Part shown: one piece after another, positions 26,370 to 35,014 of the stretch
Layout: each line of letters begins with the position of its first letter
Position numbering within the stretch: the first letter of the stretch is position 1
NCBI RefSeq assembly: GCF_009295825.1
Contig: NZ_WHKF01000009.1
Location: forward strand, 62,001-126,000
Source of the DNA: Marinifilum sp. N1E240
GTDB lineage: Bacteria > Bacteroidota > Bacteroidia > Bacteroidales > Marinifilaceae
Direction of reading: 5' to 3'
Length of the DNA: 64,000 nt
Notes under the pieces: generated by a model
The model's database searches: none
Seen by the model: the letters and a program-made list of their open reading frames with translations, nothing else
What the model was told of the DNA's origin: nothing
Translations under genes and position numbers: made by a program

Positions 26370-28352
26370 ATGGAAAATCAGATATTACAATTTGGAGGAG
26401 AGCTTGATGTAGCTAAGTTGTATTACCAACCATCAGATGAATTCGATAAAACGGTAATGACAAGATATGAAAAAATGCCTGCTGATATTTTTGCAACAGC
26501 TGAGAAAGGTGCAAAATGGGTTGCTCATGAAATTGCAAATTTAATTAGGAAGAAGGCAGATCAAAATGATTTTTGTGTGCTTGGATTGGCCACCGGTGCA
26601 ACACCTTTAGGAGTTTATGCAGAATTAGTACGCTTGCATAAAGAGGAAGGATTATCGTTTAAAAATGTGATTACTTTTAATTTGGATGAATATTATCCAA
26701 TGGTAAATAAGAGTGCGCAAAGCTATAATTATTATATGGATGATGTATTATTTAACCATATTGATATACCAAGAGAACAAATTAATGTTCCTGATGGAGA
26801 AGTGAGTAAAGAGGGAATATTTAAATATTGTTCTAATTACGAATTGAAAATTGATTCTTTCGGAGGTCTTGATCTTCAAATTTTAGGAATTGGTAGGACA
26901 GGTCATGTTGGATTTAATGAACCTGGTTCACAATTAGATTCAAAGACTCGTTTAATCATGCTTGATTCATTAACAAGACGTGATGCTGCCAAAGATTTTA
27001 ATGGATTGAATAAGGTGCCAAAAGCTGCTATTACAATGGGAGTTGGAACCATTTTTAAAGCAAAACGAGTTATTCTAATGGCTTGGGGTGAGGGAAAAGC
27101 TTCAATTGTAAAAAAGGCGTTGGAAGAAAGTCAGAGAGATTCAGTTCCAGCAAGTTATTTGCAGCGTCATGATGAAGTGCAATTTGTTTTAGACGTACCA
27201 GCAGCGAACGATTTAACAAGAGTTAAGCAACCATGGTTAGTTGGTAGTGTTGAGTGGGATCGTTTTTGGATTCGTAAAGCAGTTGTTTGGCTTTGTAACA
27301 AATTAGAGAAGCCCATATTAAAGCTTACCAATAGAGATTATAATGACAATGGCTTAAGTGAACTTCTTGCGTGGTATGGATCGGCTTATGAGGTAAATAT
27401 TAAAGTTTTTAATGATCTGCAGCATACAATATCTGGATGGCCAGGAGGAAAGCCAAATGCTGAAGATACTTATCGTCCGGAAAGAGCTGTGCCAGCAAGT
27501 AAAAGAGTTTTGGTTTTTAGTCCACATCCCGATGATGATGTGATTTCTATGGGTGGAACTTTAAAAAGATTAGTGGATCAGAACCATGAAGTACATGTTG
27601 CTTATCAAACCTCTGGAAATATTGCTGTTGCTGATGATGAGGCAGTTCGTTATTTGTCTTTTGTGAAAAGTTTTGCAAGAACACACGATACTAACGAAGG
27701 GAATCTTCAGTGTGTTATTGAAGATATTCGTAAGTTTTTACTAGAGAATAAGGAGCCAGGAGGAATTGATACTCCTGAGGTAAGAAGAATGAAAGCTTTA
27801 ATTAGAAGAGGAGAGGCTAAAGCTGCTTGTCGATTTGTGGGTGTTCGCTCTAAAAATCTTCATTTTCTTGATCTTCCATTCTATGAAACAGGAAAAGTGA
27901 AAAAAAATCCAATAGGAGAAGAGGATGTTCAAATTCTTGTTAATTTATTAAGAAAGGTGAAACCTCACCAAATATTCGCAGCTGGAGATTGGTCCGATCC
28001 GCATGGAACTCATCGTGTTTGTTGGGAGGGAATTTATCAGGCTCTTCAGATTGTAAAAGAAGAGGAATGGATGGATGATTGTTATGTTTGGTTGTATAGA
28101 GGAGCTTGGCAGGAGTGGGATTTGGATGAAATACAAATGGCAGTTCCAATTAGTCCGGAAGAGTTACAGCTTAAAAGGAATGCTATTTTACGTCATCAAT
28201 CGCAGATGGAATCTGCTCCATATATGGGAGGAGATTCAAGATTATTTTGGCAAAGATCTGAAGAAAGAAATAGAGCAACAGCTAATTTATTTAACAAATT
28301 AGGATTGGCAGAATACGAAGCAATTGAAGCTTTTGTCAGGTTTATTGTTTAG
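26370..28352 (+). CDS. NagB-like / PIG-L deacetylase fusion
   Basis: A 660-residue cytoplasmic fusion. Residues 1-290 are a glucosamine-6-phosphate deaminase fold: LGLATGATPLGVY, FNLDEYYP with catalytic D106, and GIGRTGHVGFNEP with H179 and E184. The Asp of the usual GNDGH triad is T177 here. Residues 378-600 are a PIG-L/LmbE zinc deacetylase with HPDDD (H386, D388, D389) and DPHGTH (H545, H548). Bacteroides has the same architecture (BT_0258-type, annotated deaminase-like). It could deacetylate and then deaminate GlcNAc-6-P, but loss of the Asp makes deaminase activity uncertain. First gene of a nine-gene operon. Confidence 0.85.
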   Translation: MENQILQFGGELDVAKLYYQPSDEFDKTVMTRYEKMPADIFATAEKGAKWVAHEIANLIRKKADQNDFCVLGLATGATPLGVYAELVRLHKEEGLSFKNVITFNLDEYYPMVNKSAQSYNYYMDDVLFNHIDIPREQINVPDGEVSKEGIFKYCSNYELKIDSFGGLDLQILGIGRTGHVGFNEPGSQLDSKTRLIMLDSLTRRDAAKDFNGLNKVPKAAITMGVGTIFKAKRVILMAWGEGKASIVKKALEESQRDSVPASYLQRHDEVQFVLDVPAANDLTRVKQPWLVGSVEWDRFWIRKAVVWLCNKLEKPILKLTNRDYNDNGLSELLAWYGSAYEVNIKVFNDLQHTISGWPGGKPNAEDTYRPERAVPASKRVLVFSPHPDDDVISMGGTLKRLVDQNHEVHVAYQTSGNIAVADDEAVRYLSFVKSFARTHDTNEGNLQCVIEDIRKFLLENKEPGGIDTPEVRRMKALIRRGEAKAACRFVGVRSKNLHFLDLPFYETGKVKKNPIGEEDVQILVNLLRKVKPHQIFAAGDWSDPHGTHRVCWEGIYQALQIVKEEEWMDDCYVWLYRGAWQEWDLDEIQMAVPISPEELQLKRNAILRHQSQMESAPYMGGDSRLFWQRSEERNRATANLFNKLGLAEYEAIEAFVRFIV

Positions 28353-28456
28353 ATTTAACAAGGGTTAAATTGGAAGAATATTGCTTTGCTAAAATTTTAA
28401 AGTTTTACACGAAATATCCTTGATTTACAGTGAAATATTTCACAACAAATTCTTTT

Positions 28457-31400
28457 ATGAGTAATCAATTTTATAAAATAATCGGATTATTTACCATCTT
28501 ATTGATCGTAAATTTTAATGTGCAGGCTTCTGAAAAATCTAATCGTAAACAGCGAAAAGCAGAAAAAGCAGCTATAGAATTTGCAGAGCAAGTTTCTTCT
28601 GATTTTAGATACAAGTTTAAACTTGATAGTCTTCTATTAAATCCAAATAGGATGGAAATTGTAGTGTATATGAATTCTGTATTTTCATATATACCATTTC
28701 GTAATGAAACTGTAGAACAGTACAAAGTAAATCTTCAAAAAAATCTTGGCAGAAAATTCCGGAACTATTTTGTTCGTATTGAAACAATGGGAATGCCAAT
28801 AGAAGATTTAATTCCAAATTTTTATCGTGAGGATGCTATCGCAAAAGATAGGTTAAGTCCATTGAAAGACAAAAAGCAAGCTTTGGTTCGTAAGCTTAGT
28901 TCAAATTCAAACTTAAATAGGGGATTGCAAGGAAATCATATCGCATTGTGGCATTCACACGGGTGGTACTATGATAATACTTTGGATCGATGGGAATGGC
29001 AAAGAGCACGAGTTTTTACTACTGTGGAAGATTTGTGGAGCATGGAATTTGTCGTGCCTTATATTGCTCCAATGCTGGAGAATGCTGGAGCCGTTACTTT
29101 GTTTCCTCGTGAGAGAGATGTTCAGAAAAATGAGCTTATTGTTGATGCTGATTGGAGTTCTGGAAATTCAGAATACAAGGAAATTGGAAATTGGGAAGTG
29201 AACACACTGAAAGGATTTGCAAATAAATATCCATTTTATCTGGAAGGAGAGAATCCTTTTAATTTGGGAAATAGTAAGCAAATTGAAGCAAGCGAAAATT
29301 CAACTTCCACTGTACAATACATTCCAGAAATCCCGCAAAAAGGTGAATATGCTGTTTATGTATCTTACTCTTCGGATGATGATAATGTAACGGACGCACA
29401 TTATTCCGTACATCATTCTGGTGGAACCTCAGATTTTTTGGTGAATCAGAGTATGGGTGGTAAAACCTGGATCTACTTGGGAACATTCCTGTTCGAAGAA
29501 GGGAAAAATCCTGAAATGGGAATGGTGGAATTGAGCAATCAGAGTAAAGAACAAGGGAACTGGGTATCTGCCGATGCAGTTCGATTTGGCGGAGGAATGG
29601 GAAATATTGCTCGTGGTACAAATGCAGAACTTGAAAACTTAAAATCAGAAAGAAACAATTTAGGTTTCGAAATGGATTCTTCAGTTTGGCAAAAATACAC
29701 AAGTAACCGACCGCGTTATCACGAGGCTGCTCGATATTATTTACAATATGCCGGAATGCCTGATTCTATTGTTTATAGTATCAATAAAGATTATAAGGCT
29801 GATTATAGCAATAGAGGTAAAGATGCGGCTAAGTTTCAGAAAAAGGAAGAAGGAAAAACTGATTACAAGGATGACTATATGAGTAGGGGTGAATGGGTTG
29901 ACTATTTAATAGGTGCTCCTTCCGGTCCAACAAAACAGGTTGATGTTAAAGGTTTAAGTGTTCCAGTTGATATGGCTTTAGCATTTCATACGGATGCAGG
30001 AATTACACCTAATGATAAAATAATTGGAACTTTAGCTATTTATAATACCACAAGAGGAGATACTGATATTTTTCCAAATGGACAGTCAAAATGGGCTAGT
30101 CGTGATTTGTGTGATATTGTACAAACGCAGGTAGTTAATGACATTAAGAAATTATACGAACCTAAGTGGAGTAGGCGAGGAATGTGGAACAAGCAATATT
30201 CGGAATCTTATCGTCCAAAAGTTCCAACCATGCTTTCTGAAATGTTGTCTCATCAGAATTTTGCAGATATGTATCAGGCAATGGATCCAAAATTCAAGTT
30301 TGATGTAAGTAGAGCCTATTATAAAGGAATTCTAAAATTTTTATCAAATCAGGATGGGAGAGATTATGTGGTTCAACCCTTGCCGGTAAATTATTTTAAA
30401 ATTGATGAAACTGATAAAGGCATCAGACTAAGTTGGAAAGCTGTTGATGATGAATTGGAGGTAACAGCTAAACCTGAAAAATATAAGATTTACACCCGAA
30501 TAAACGATAGAGGATTCGATAATGGAATTCTTGTAAGTGATAGTTTTTACGAGATTAAAAATATTGAATCTAATGTGATTTATAGCTTTAAGGTAACAGC
30601 GATTAACGATGGAGGTGAAAGTTTTCCTTCCGAAATCTTAGCTTATTGTAAGTCGGAAAATGGAAAGCAACCTGTTCTTATTGTCAATGGATTTGATAGA
30701 GTATCTGCTCCACAAGGTTTTGATGATGGAAAGTACGCTGGCTTTATGAGTTCTGTTGATGAAGGTGTGGCTTATAAAAGAAATATTGCTTATGTAGGCG
30801 ATCAATATGATTTGGATCGTAAATCAAAGTGGAAGGACGATGATGCTTGTGGTCATGGCTCTTCTTATGCTGATTTGGAGGATAAAATAATACCAGGAAA
30901 TAGTTTCGATTATCCTTATGTGCATGGTGAAGCTATAAAAGCATCAGGTTATGGATTTATTTCAATGAGCGATGAGGCTTTTGAGGAACAGGAATGGAAC
31001 TCAGAACAATATTTTGCTTTGGACCTTTTATTTGGAGAGGAAAAAACAACATCAAGAATTTACGGATTGGAGAATAAGGATTTTATCATTTACACTCCTA
31101 AAATGCGTAAAGCGATTAAAAAGTACATACTATCTAAGGATGCTAAAATGATTTTATCCGGTGCATATATTGGGACAGATGTAGAATTATGTGGAGATTC
31201 TTTGGTGAAAGAATTTACCGAAAAAGAATTGCATTATCAGTTCAGAACAAATTATGCTAGTAAATCGGGAATGGTTTCGCATCCAAACGAAGTGAGAGAA
31301 GATTTTGATGGAAATTATCGGTTTGAAACCGGATATGATCAAAATATATACAAAGTTGAAGCTCCAGATGCAATTGAACCAGTCGGAAAAAATACAAGCG

Positions 31401-31564
31401 TATTTTTAAGATATAGTAAAAATACTAAAAGTGCAGGAGTTCTTTTTAATGGTGATTATAAGTCAGTAATAATGGGATTTCCATTTGAGACAATAGAAAC
31501 TGAGGCGGAGAGAATCGAAATGATGTCTAAGATTTTAAAGTTTTTTAATAAAGAGAAAAAATAA
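28457..31564 (+). CDS. Exported amidase_3-like protein with golvesin/Xly insert, FnIII and GATase-like tail
   Basis: 1035 residues with signal peptide (VNFNVQASE). The zinc-amidase core looks split: H166/H168 (ALWHSHGWY) and E191 (FTTVEDLW) come first, then H511 (AFHTDAG) and E595 (MLSEMLSHQN), as in N-acetylmuramoyl-L-alanine amidases. Between them about 320 residues are inserted, including a golvesin/Xly CBD-like beta-sandwich (about 270-380). An FnIII domain (about 645-735) and a C-terminal flavodoxin/GATase-like domain (ILSGAYIGTD, GFPFETIE) follow. Some relatives are labelled xanthan lyase. I take ATG 28457 over GTG 28430. Likely strips peptides from glycan in the periplasm. Confidence 0.75.
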   Translation: MSNQFYKIIGLFTILLIVNFNVQASEKSNRKQRKAEKAAIEFAEQVSSDFRYKFKLDSLLLNPNRMEIVVYMNSVFSYIPFRNETVEQYKVNLQKNLGRKFRNYFVRIETMGMPIEDLIPNFYREDAIAKDRLSPLKDKKQALVRKLSSNSNLNRGLQGNHIALWHSHGWYYDNTLDRWEWQRARVFTTVEDLWSMEFVVPYIAPMLENAGAVTLFPRERDVQKNELIVDADWSSGNSEYKEIGNWEVNTLKGFANKYPFYLEGENPFNLGNSKQIEASENSTSTVQYIPEIPQKGEYAVYVSYSSDDDNVTDAHYSVHHSGGTSDFLVNQSMGGKTWIYLGTFLFEEGKNPEMGMVELSNQSKEQGNWVSADAVRFGGGMGNIARGTNAELENLKSERNNLGFEMDSSVWQKYTSNRPRYHEAARYYLQYAGMPDSIVYSINKDYKADYSNRGKDAAKFQKKEEGKTDYKDDYMSRGEWVDYLIGAPSGPTKQVDVKGLSVPVDMALAFHTDAGITPNDKIIGTLAIYNTTRGDTDIFPNGQSKWASRDLCDIVQTQVVNDIKKLYEPKWSRRGMWNKQYSESYRPKVPTMLSEMLSHQNFADMYQAMDPKFKFDVSRAYYKGILKFLSNQDGRDYVVQPLPVNYFKIDETDKGIRLSWKAVDDELEVTAKPEKYKIYTRINDRGFDNGILVSDSFYEIKNIESNVIYSFKVTAINDGGESFPSEILAYCKSENGKQPVLIVNGFDRVSAPQGFDDGKYAGFMSSVDEGVAYKRNIAYVGDQYDLDRKSKWKDDDACGHGSSYADLEDKIIPGNSFDYPYVHGEAIKASGYGFISMSDEAFEEQEWNSEQYFALDLLFGEEKTTSRIYGLENKDFIIYTPKMRKAIKKYILSKDAKMILSGAYIGTDVELCGDSLVKEFTEKELHYQFRTNYASKSGMVSHPNEVREDFDGNYRFETGYDQNIYKVEAPDAIEPVGKNTSVFLRYSKNTKSAGVLFNGDYKSVIMGFPFETIETEAERIEMMSKILKFFNKEKK

Positions 31565-31582
31565 CAAAAAAGACTATATAAA

Positions 31583-33040
31583 ATGAGTGCAAAAATTACG
31601 TGTTTCATTCCTTTTGGAACAAAAGAGGAAACAACAATAACGGTAAGTGAGTTAAATAAATCAGCATTAGTTTCTAAAATTTATCTTGTAGGTAATACAA
31701 AAGGAGAAGCTATTGAGGGTGCAGAACACTTGACAGATAAAAGCTTATTATCTGGGAAAACTATTCAGGCAATTGCAGAAAAAACGGATACGGATTATGT
31801 TTTTATCTACACAAAAACAAGTGCCTTAACCTTGGGGCAGTTGGCTTTGGATCGTTTTTATCAGGTAGCTAGCGATACAAATAGCGGGTTGGTATATTCA
31901 AATCATAGAGCAATTAAAGAAGGCGTCGTTGAGAATTTACCAGTGATCGATTATCAGGAAGGAAGTTTAAGAGATGATTTCAATTTTGGTTCGGTTCTTT
32001 TTTACGATGCTAAAGTAGTAAAGGACGCGGTGAAGGATGTAGAAGTAAATTATGAACATGCAGGATTGTATGCATTGCGATTGGCAGTTGCAGCCCGTTC
32101 AGAATTTCTAAGAATTCCAGAGGTATTGTATACCGAAGAAGAATTGGATACTAGGAAATCTGGCGAAAAGATTTTTGATTACGTTGATCCAAAAAATCGT
32201 TCTGTGCAAATCGAAATGGAAGTTGCGTGTACTGAGCATCTGAAAAGAATTGGAGCTTATTTGGCGCCTAAATTTGCTGATGTTGCTTTTGATGAGGGAA
32301 ACTTTAAAGTGGAAGCTTCTGTTGTAATTCCGGTTCGCGATCGTGTAAAAACAATTGAAGATGCTATTAAATCAGTGCTAGCACAAAAAGCTAATGTCGA
32401 TTTCAACTTGATAATTGTTGATAATTATTCTACTGACGGAACAACTGAAATCATTAAAAAATATGCTGAGCAGGATTCTCGTTTGATTCATATCATACCG
32501 GAAAGAAAAGATTTGGGTATTGGTGGATGTTGGAATGAAGCTGTAAGCAATGAGCTGTGCGGAAAGTTTGCAATTCAGTTAGATAGTGATGATTTGTATG
32601 CGGATGAAACAACTGTTCAGCAAGTTGTTGATGCATTTTACAGAGAAAACTGTGCAATGGTTGTTGGTACTTATCAAATGGTGAATTTCGATTTGGAAGA
32701 AATCCCTCCGGGAATTATCGACCACAAAGAGTGGACACCAGACAATGGTAGAAATAATGCACTTCGTATTAATGGATTGGGAGCGCCACGAGCATTTTAC
32801 ACTCCTGTATTGCGTAAAAACCCTATTCCAAATGTGAACTATGGTGAAGATTATGCTTTAGGTTTGGCAATTTCTCGTAAGTACCAGATTGGTAGAATTT
32901 ACAATCCAATTTATTTGTGTCGTCGTTGGGATGATAACTCTGATGCTTCTTTGGATGTGGAAAAAATGAACGCACACAATACCTATAAGGATAGAGTTCG
33001 AACTATTGAATTAAAGGCAAGAAAACTGCTAATTAAATAA
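31583..33040 (+). CDS. Tandem GT2-type glycosyltransferase
   Basis: A 485-residue soluble protein. The C-terminal half (about 250-485) is a family 2 glycosyltransferase: ASVVIPVRDRVKTIEDAIKS, LIIVDNYSTDGTTEII, GIGGCWNEAV and the metal motif in IQLDSDDLY. The N-terminal half (1-230) looks like a second, worn GT-A fold: it begins ITCFIPFGTKEETTITVSEL and has DTDYVFIYTKTSAL where a DxD would lie. No signal or membrane helix is seen. The sugar donor and acceptor are unknown. It is 18 bases after the amidase gene and in the same operon, which is unexpected for a salvage locus. Confidence 0.8.
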   Translation: MSAKITCFIPFGTKEETTITVSELNKSALVSKIYLVGNTKGEAIEGAEHLTDKSLLSGKTIQAIAEKTDTDYVFIYTKTSALTLGQLALDRFYQVASDTNSGLVYSNHRAIKEGVVENLPVIDYQEGSLRDDFNFGSVLFYDAKVVKDAVKDVEVNYEHAGLYALRLAVAARSEFLRIPEVLYTEEELDTRKSGEKIFDYVDPKNRSVQIEMEVACTEHLKRIGAYLAPKFADVAFDEGNFKVEASVVIPVRDRVKTIEDAIKSVLAQKANVDFNLIIVDNYSTDGTTEIIKKYAEQDSRLIHIIPERKDLGIGGCWNEAVSNELCGKFAIQLDSDDLYADETTVQQVVDAFYRENCAMVVGTYQMVNFDLEEIPPGIIDHKEWTPDNGRNNALRINGLGAPRAFYTPVLRKNPIPNVNYGEDYALGLAISRKYQIGRIYNPIYLCRRWDDNSDASLDVEKMNAHNTYKDRVRTIELKARKLLIK

Positions 33041-33061
33041 GATATTGATAGAATAAAAAAC

Positions 33062-33087
33062 GGAGTTCTGTGAATTGACAGAACTCC
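33062..33087 (+). other. Intra-operon hairpin without T tract
   Basis: Perfect 10-base stem GGAGTTCTGT / ACAGAACTCC with loop GAATTG in the 62-base gap between the GT2 and DUF1460 genes. No T run follows on the plus strand, so it is not a plain terminator for this operon; it may mark an RNA processing or stability site. Confidence 0.5.
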
Positions 33088-33102
33088 ATAGAATATTTAG
33101 AG

Positions 33103-33987
33103 ATGAGAAAATTGCATGCGATTATTTTAATTTCACTAGTTATAGTTTTTACTGCTTGTATCGGAAATACGAAGCCTCAGGATAAAAATGTTATTGGGAT
33201 TGAATTTTCTGATTCAACAGATCAGGCTATTTTTAATTCAATAAAAGATATAGTCAAACAACAATCACTAGATTCCTTATCTATTGATCTCAGAATAATT
33301 GAAATTGCAAAAATGTTCTTGCAAACTCCGTATGTTGGAGGAACTTTGGAAGGGAATGGACCTGAAAAACTTCGGGTTAATCTTAGACAATTAGATTGTA
33401 CCACCTATCTTGAGAATGTTGTTGTTTTATCAGCAATTGCAGGCAAAAAAGATATTAAAGCAAGTGATTTTTTAAAGGAGTTGGAAACATTGCGCTATCG
33501 AAGTGGTAAGTTGACTAATTATACTTCACGTTTGCATTATTTTACGGATTGGATTTTTGAGAATGAATCAAAAGGAATTGTCAAAAATATAACTGCAGAA
33601 ATAGGTGGTGTTCCTTTCGAAAAGAATATCAACTTCATGAGCACTCATGTTGAAAGTTATGCTGCCTTAAAAGCAGATTCGTCTTTTGTGAAAATAATCC
33701 GTGAAAACGAAAATGTTATTAATAATAGGGAAATGTACTTTATCCCCGAAGAGGAAATTACTATAGTTGAAAAAGAAATTCACGATGGAGATTTGATTGC
33801 GATAACCACCAAGATAAAAGGTTTGGAGATTTCTCATGTGGGAATAGCATTACATGTTAATGATCGATTGCATTTGATGCATGCATCAAGTCTTGCTAAA
33901 AAGGTTGTGATTTCTGAGACACCTCTCGCAGAAATGTTATTAAAAAATAGATTGCAATCGGGAATTATGGTTGTAAGGGTGCAATAA
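33103..33987 (+). CDS. DUF1460 N-acetylmuramoyl-L-alanine amidase-like lipoprotein
   Basis: A 294-residue lipoprotein (MRKLHAIILISLVIVFTAC, lipidated Cys at 19). The DUF1460 family (NlpC/P60-like fold) is recognised from LQTPYVGGTLEGNGPEKLRV, the catalytic-type LRQLDCTTYLENVV, YTSRLHYFTDWIFEN and the C-terminal ISHVGIALHVND...LHLMHASS, giving a Cys/His pair. Family members cleave wall peptides from MurNAc. It would act in the periplasm with the amidase encoded two genes earlier. Confidence 0.85.
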   Translation: MRKLHAIILISLVIVFTACIGNTKPQDKNVIGIEFSDSTDQAIFNSIKDIVKQQSLDSLSIDLRIIEIAKMFLQTPYVGGTLEGNGPEKLRVNLRQLDCTTYLENVVVLSAIAGKKDIKASDFLKELETLRYRSGKLTNYTSRLHYFTDWIFENESKGIVKNITAEIGGVPFEKNINFMSTHVESYAALKADSSFVKIIRENENVINNREMYFIPEEEITIVEKEIHDGDLIAITTKIKGLEISHVGIALHVNDRLHLMHASSLAKKVVISETPLAEMLLKNRLQSGIMVVRVQ

Positions 33988-34019
33988 AAATGAATATTTA
34001 ATTACCAGTTATATAAAAC

Positions 34020-35003
34020 ATGGATATAAACTGCATAGAAAAATTAGAAAGTTTATTGGAAAAGAGTCCTTCCGATCAGATATTAAGTAACTTTCTGAAT
34101 CAGCAGGTGAGAGATTGGCCTCTGGCAAATGGAAATTTTAAAGGATTGGAAAAGGTTGAAGAGAAAGAATTTGAATTTGATGGATTTAAAATGAAAGTGC
34201 AATTTAATCCGGAAAGAATTCGTTCATCTGCTGCTAAGGTTGATAAAAAGAGTATTGAAAATAGAGCCTGCTTTCTTTGTTTGGATAATTTGCCAGCAGA
34301 GCAAGGCGGCTTAGCTCAAGGAGAAGGTTTTGTGATTTTGGTGAATCCATTTCCTATAATCCCTCAGCATTTTACCATTCCAAAAGTAGATCATGTTGAT
34401 CAAAGCTTTATGCCCAATATTAATGGAATGTTGAGTTTGGCCAAAAGTATGGAAGGATACACCTTGTTTTATAATGGACCAAAATGTGGTGCTTCAGCTC
34501 CTGATCATATGCACTTTCAGGCAGGAAACAAAGGATTCATGCCAGTAGAATCGGAATATTTTTTTTTAAAAGATAAATCAGAATTACTTGTTAAAACTGA
34601 AGAAGTTGAGGTAAGATCATTTAATCATTTTTTAAGAAAAATGATTAGTGTAGAATCGACCAATACTAAGGATTTGGTAAAAATAGTTACTGACTTTTAC
34701 AATGTTTTTTCCGAAATGCAGCCAGAAGAGAATGAGCCGATGTTAAATGTAATCTGTTCATATGTAGATGGAAAATACATTATGCATTTGTTCCCTCGCA
34801 AATTGCACAGACCTACTCAATTTTTTGCTGAAGATGATGAGCAATTGTTAATAAGTCCTGCCTCGGTAGATTTTGGTGGAGTTTTTATTACCCCACGTCG
34901 CGAAGATTTTGAGAAAATTACCGCAAGTGATATTGAAGATATTTTTAAACAAACTTGTGTAGATGAAGACACTTTCTTTACTCTTTGTGAGAACTTGAAA
35001 TAA
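34020..35003 (+). CDS. DUF4922 protein, GalT/HIT-like
   Basis: A 327-residue cytoplasmic protein of DUF4922. The segment ENRACFLCLDNLPAEQGGL contains a CxxC, followed by VNPFPIIPQHFTIPK. SAPDHMHFQAG gives the HxHxQ signature of the GalT/Ap4A-phosphorylase branch of the HIT superfamily, so nucleotidyl transfer or phosphorolysis of a nucleotide sugar is plausible. The C-terminal half is a second alpha/beta unit (NVICSYVDGKYIMHLFPR). Substrate not known. It is 32 bases after DUF1460 and 11 before the SpoIID-like gene. Confidence 0.8.
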   Translation: MDINCIEKLESLLEKSPSDQILSNFLNQQVRDWPLANGNFKGLEKVEEKEFEFDGFKMKVQFNPERIRSSAAKVDKKSIENRACFLCLDNLPAEQGGLAQGEGFVILVNPFPIIPQHFTIPKVDHVDQSFMPNINGMLSLAKSMEGYTLFYNGPKCGASAPDHMHFQAGNKGFMPVESEYFFLKDKSELLVKTEEVEVRSFNHFLRKMISVESTNTKDLVKIVTDFYNVFSEMQPEENEPMLNVICSYVDGKYIMHLFPRKLHRPTQFFAEDDEQLLISPASVDFGGVFITPRREDFEKITASDIEDIFKQTCVDEDTFFTLCENLK

Positions 35004-35014
35004 CCCAATTAACT

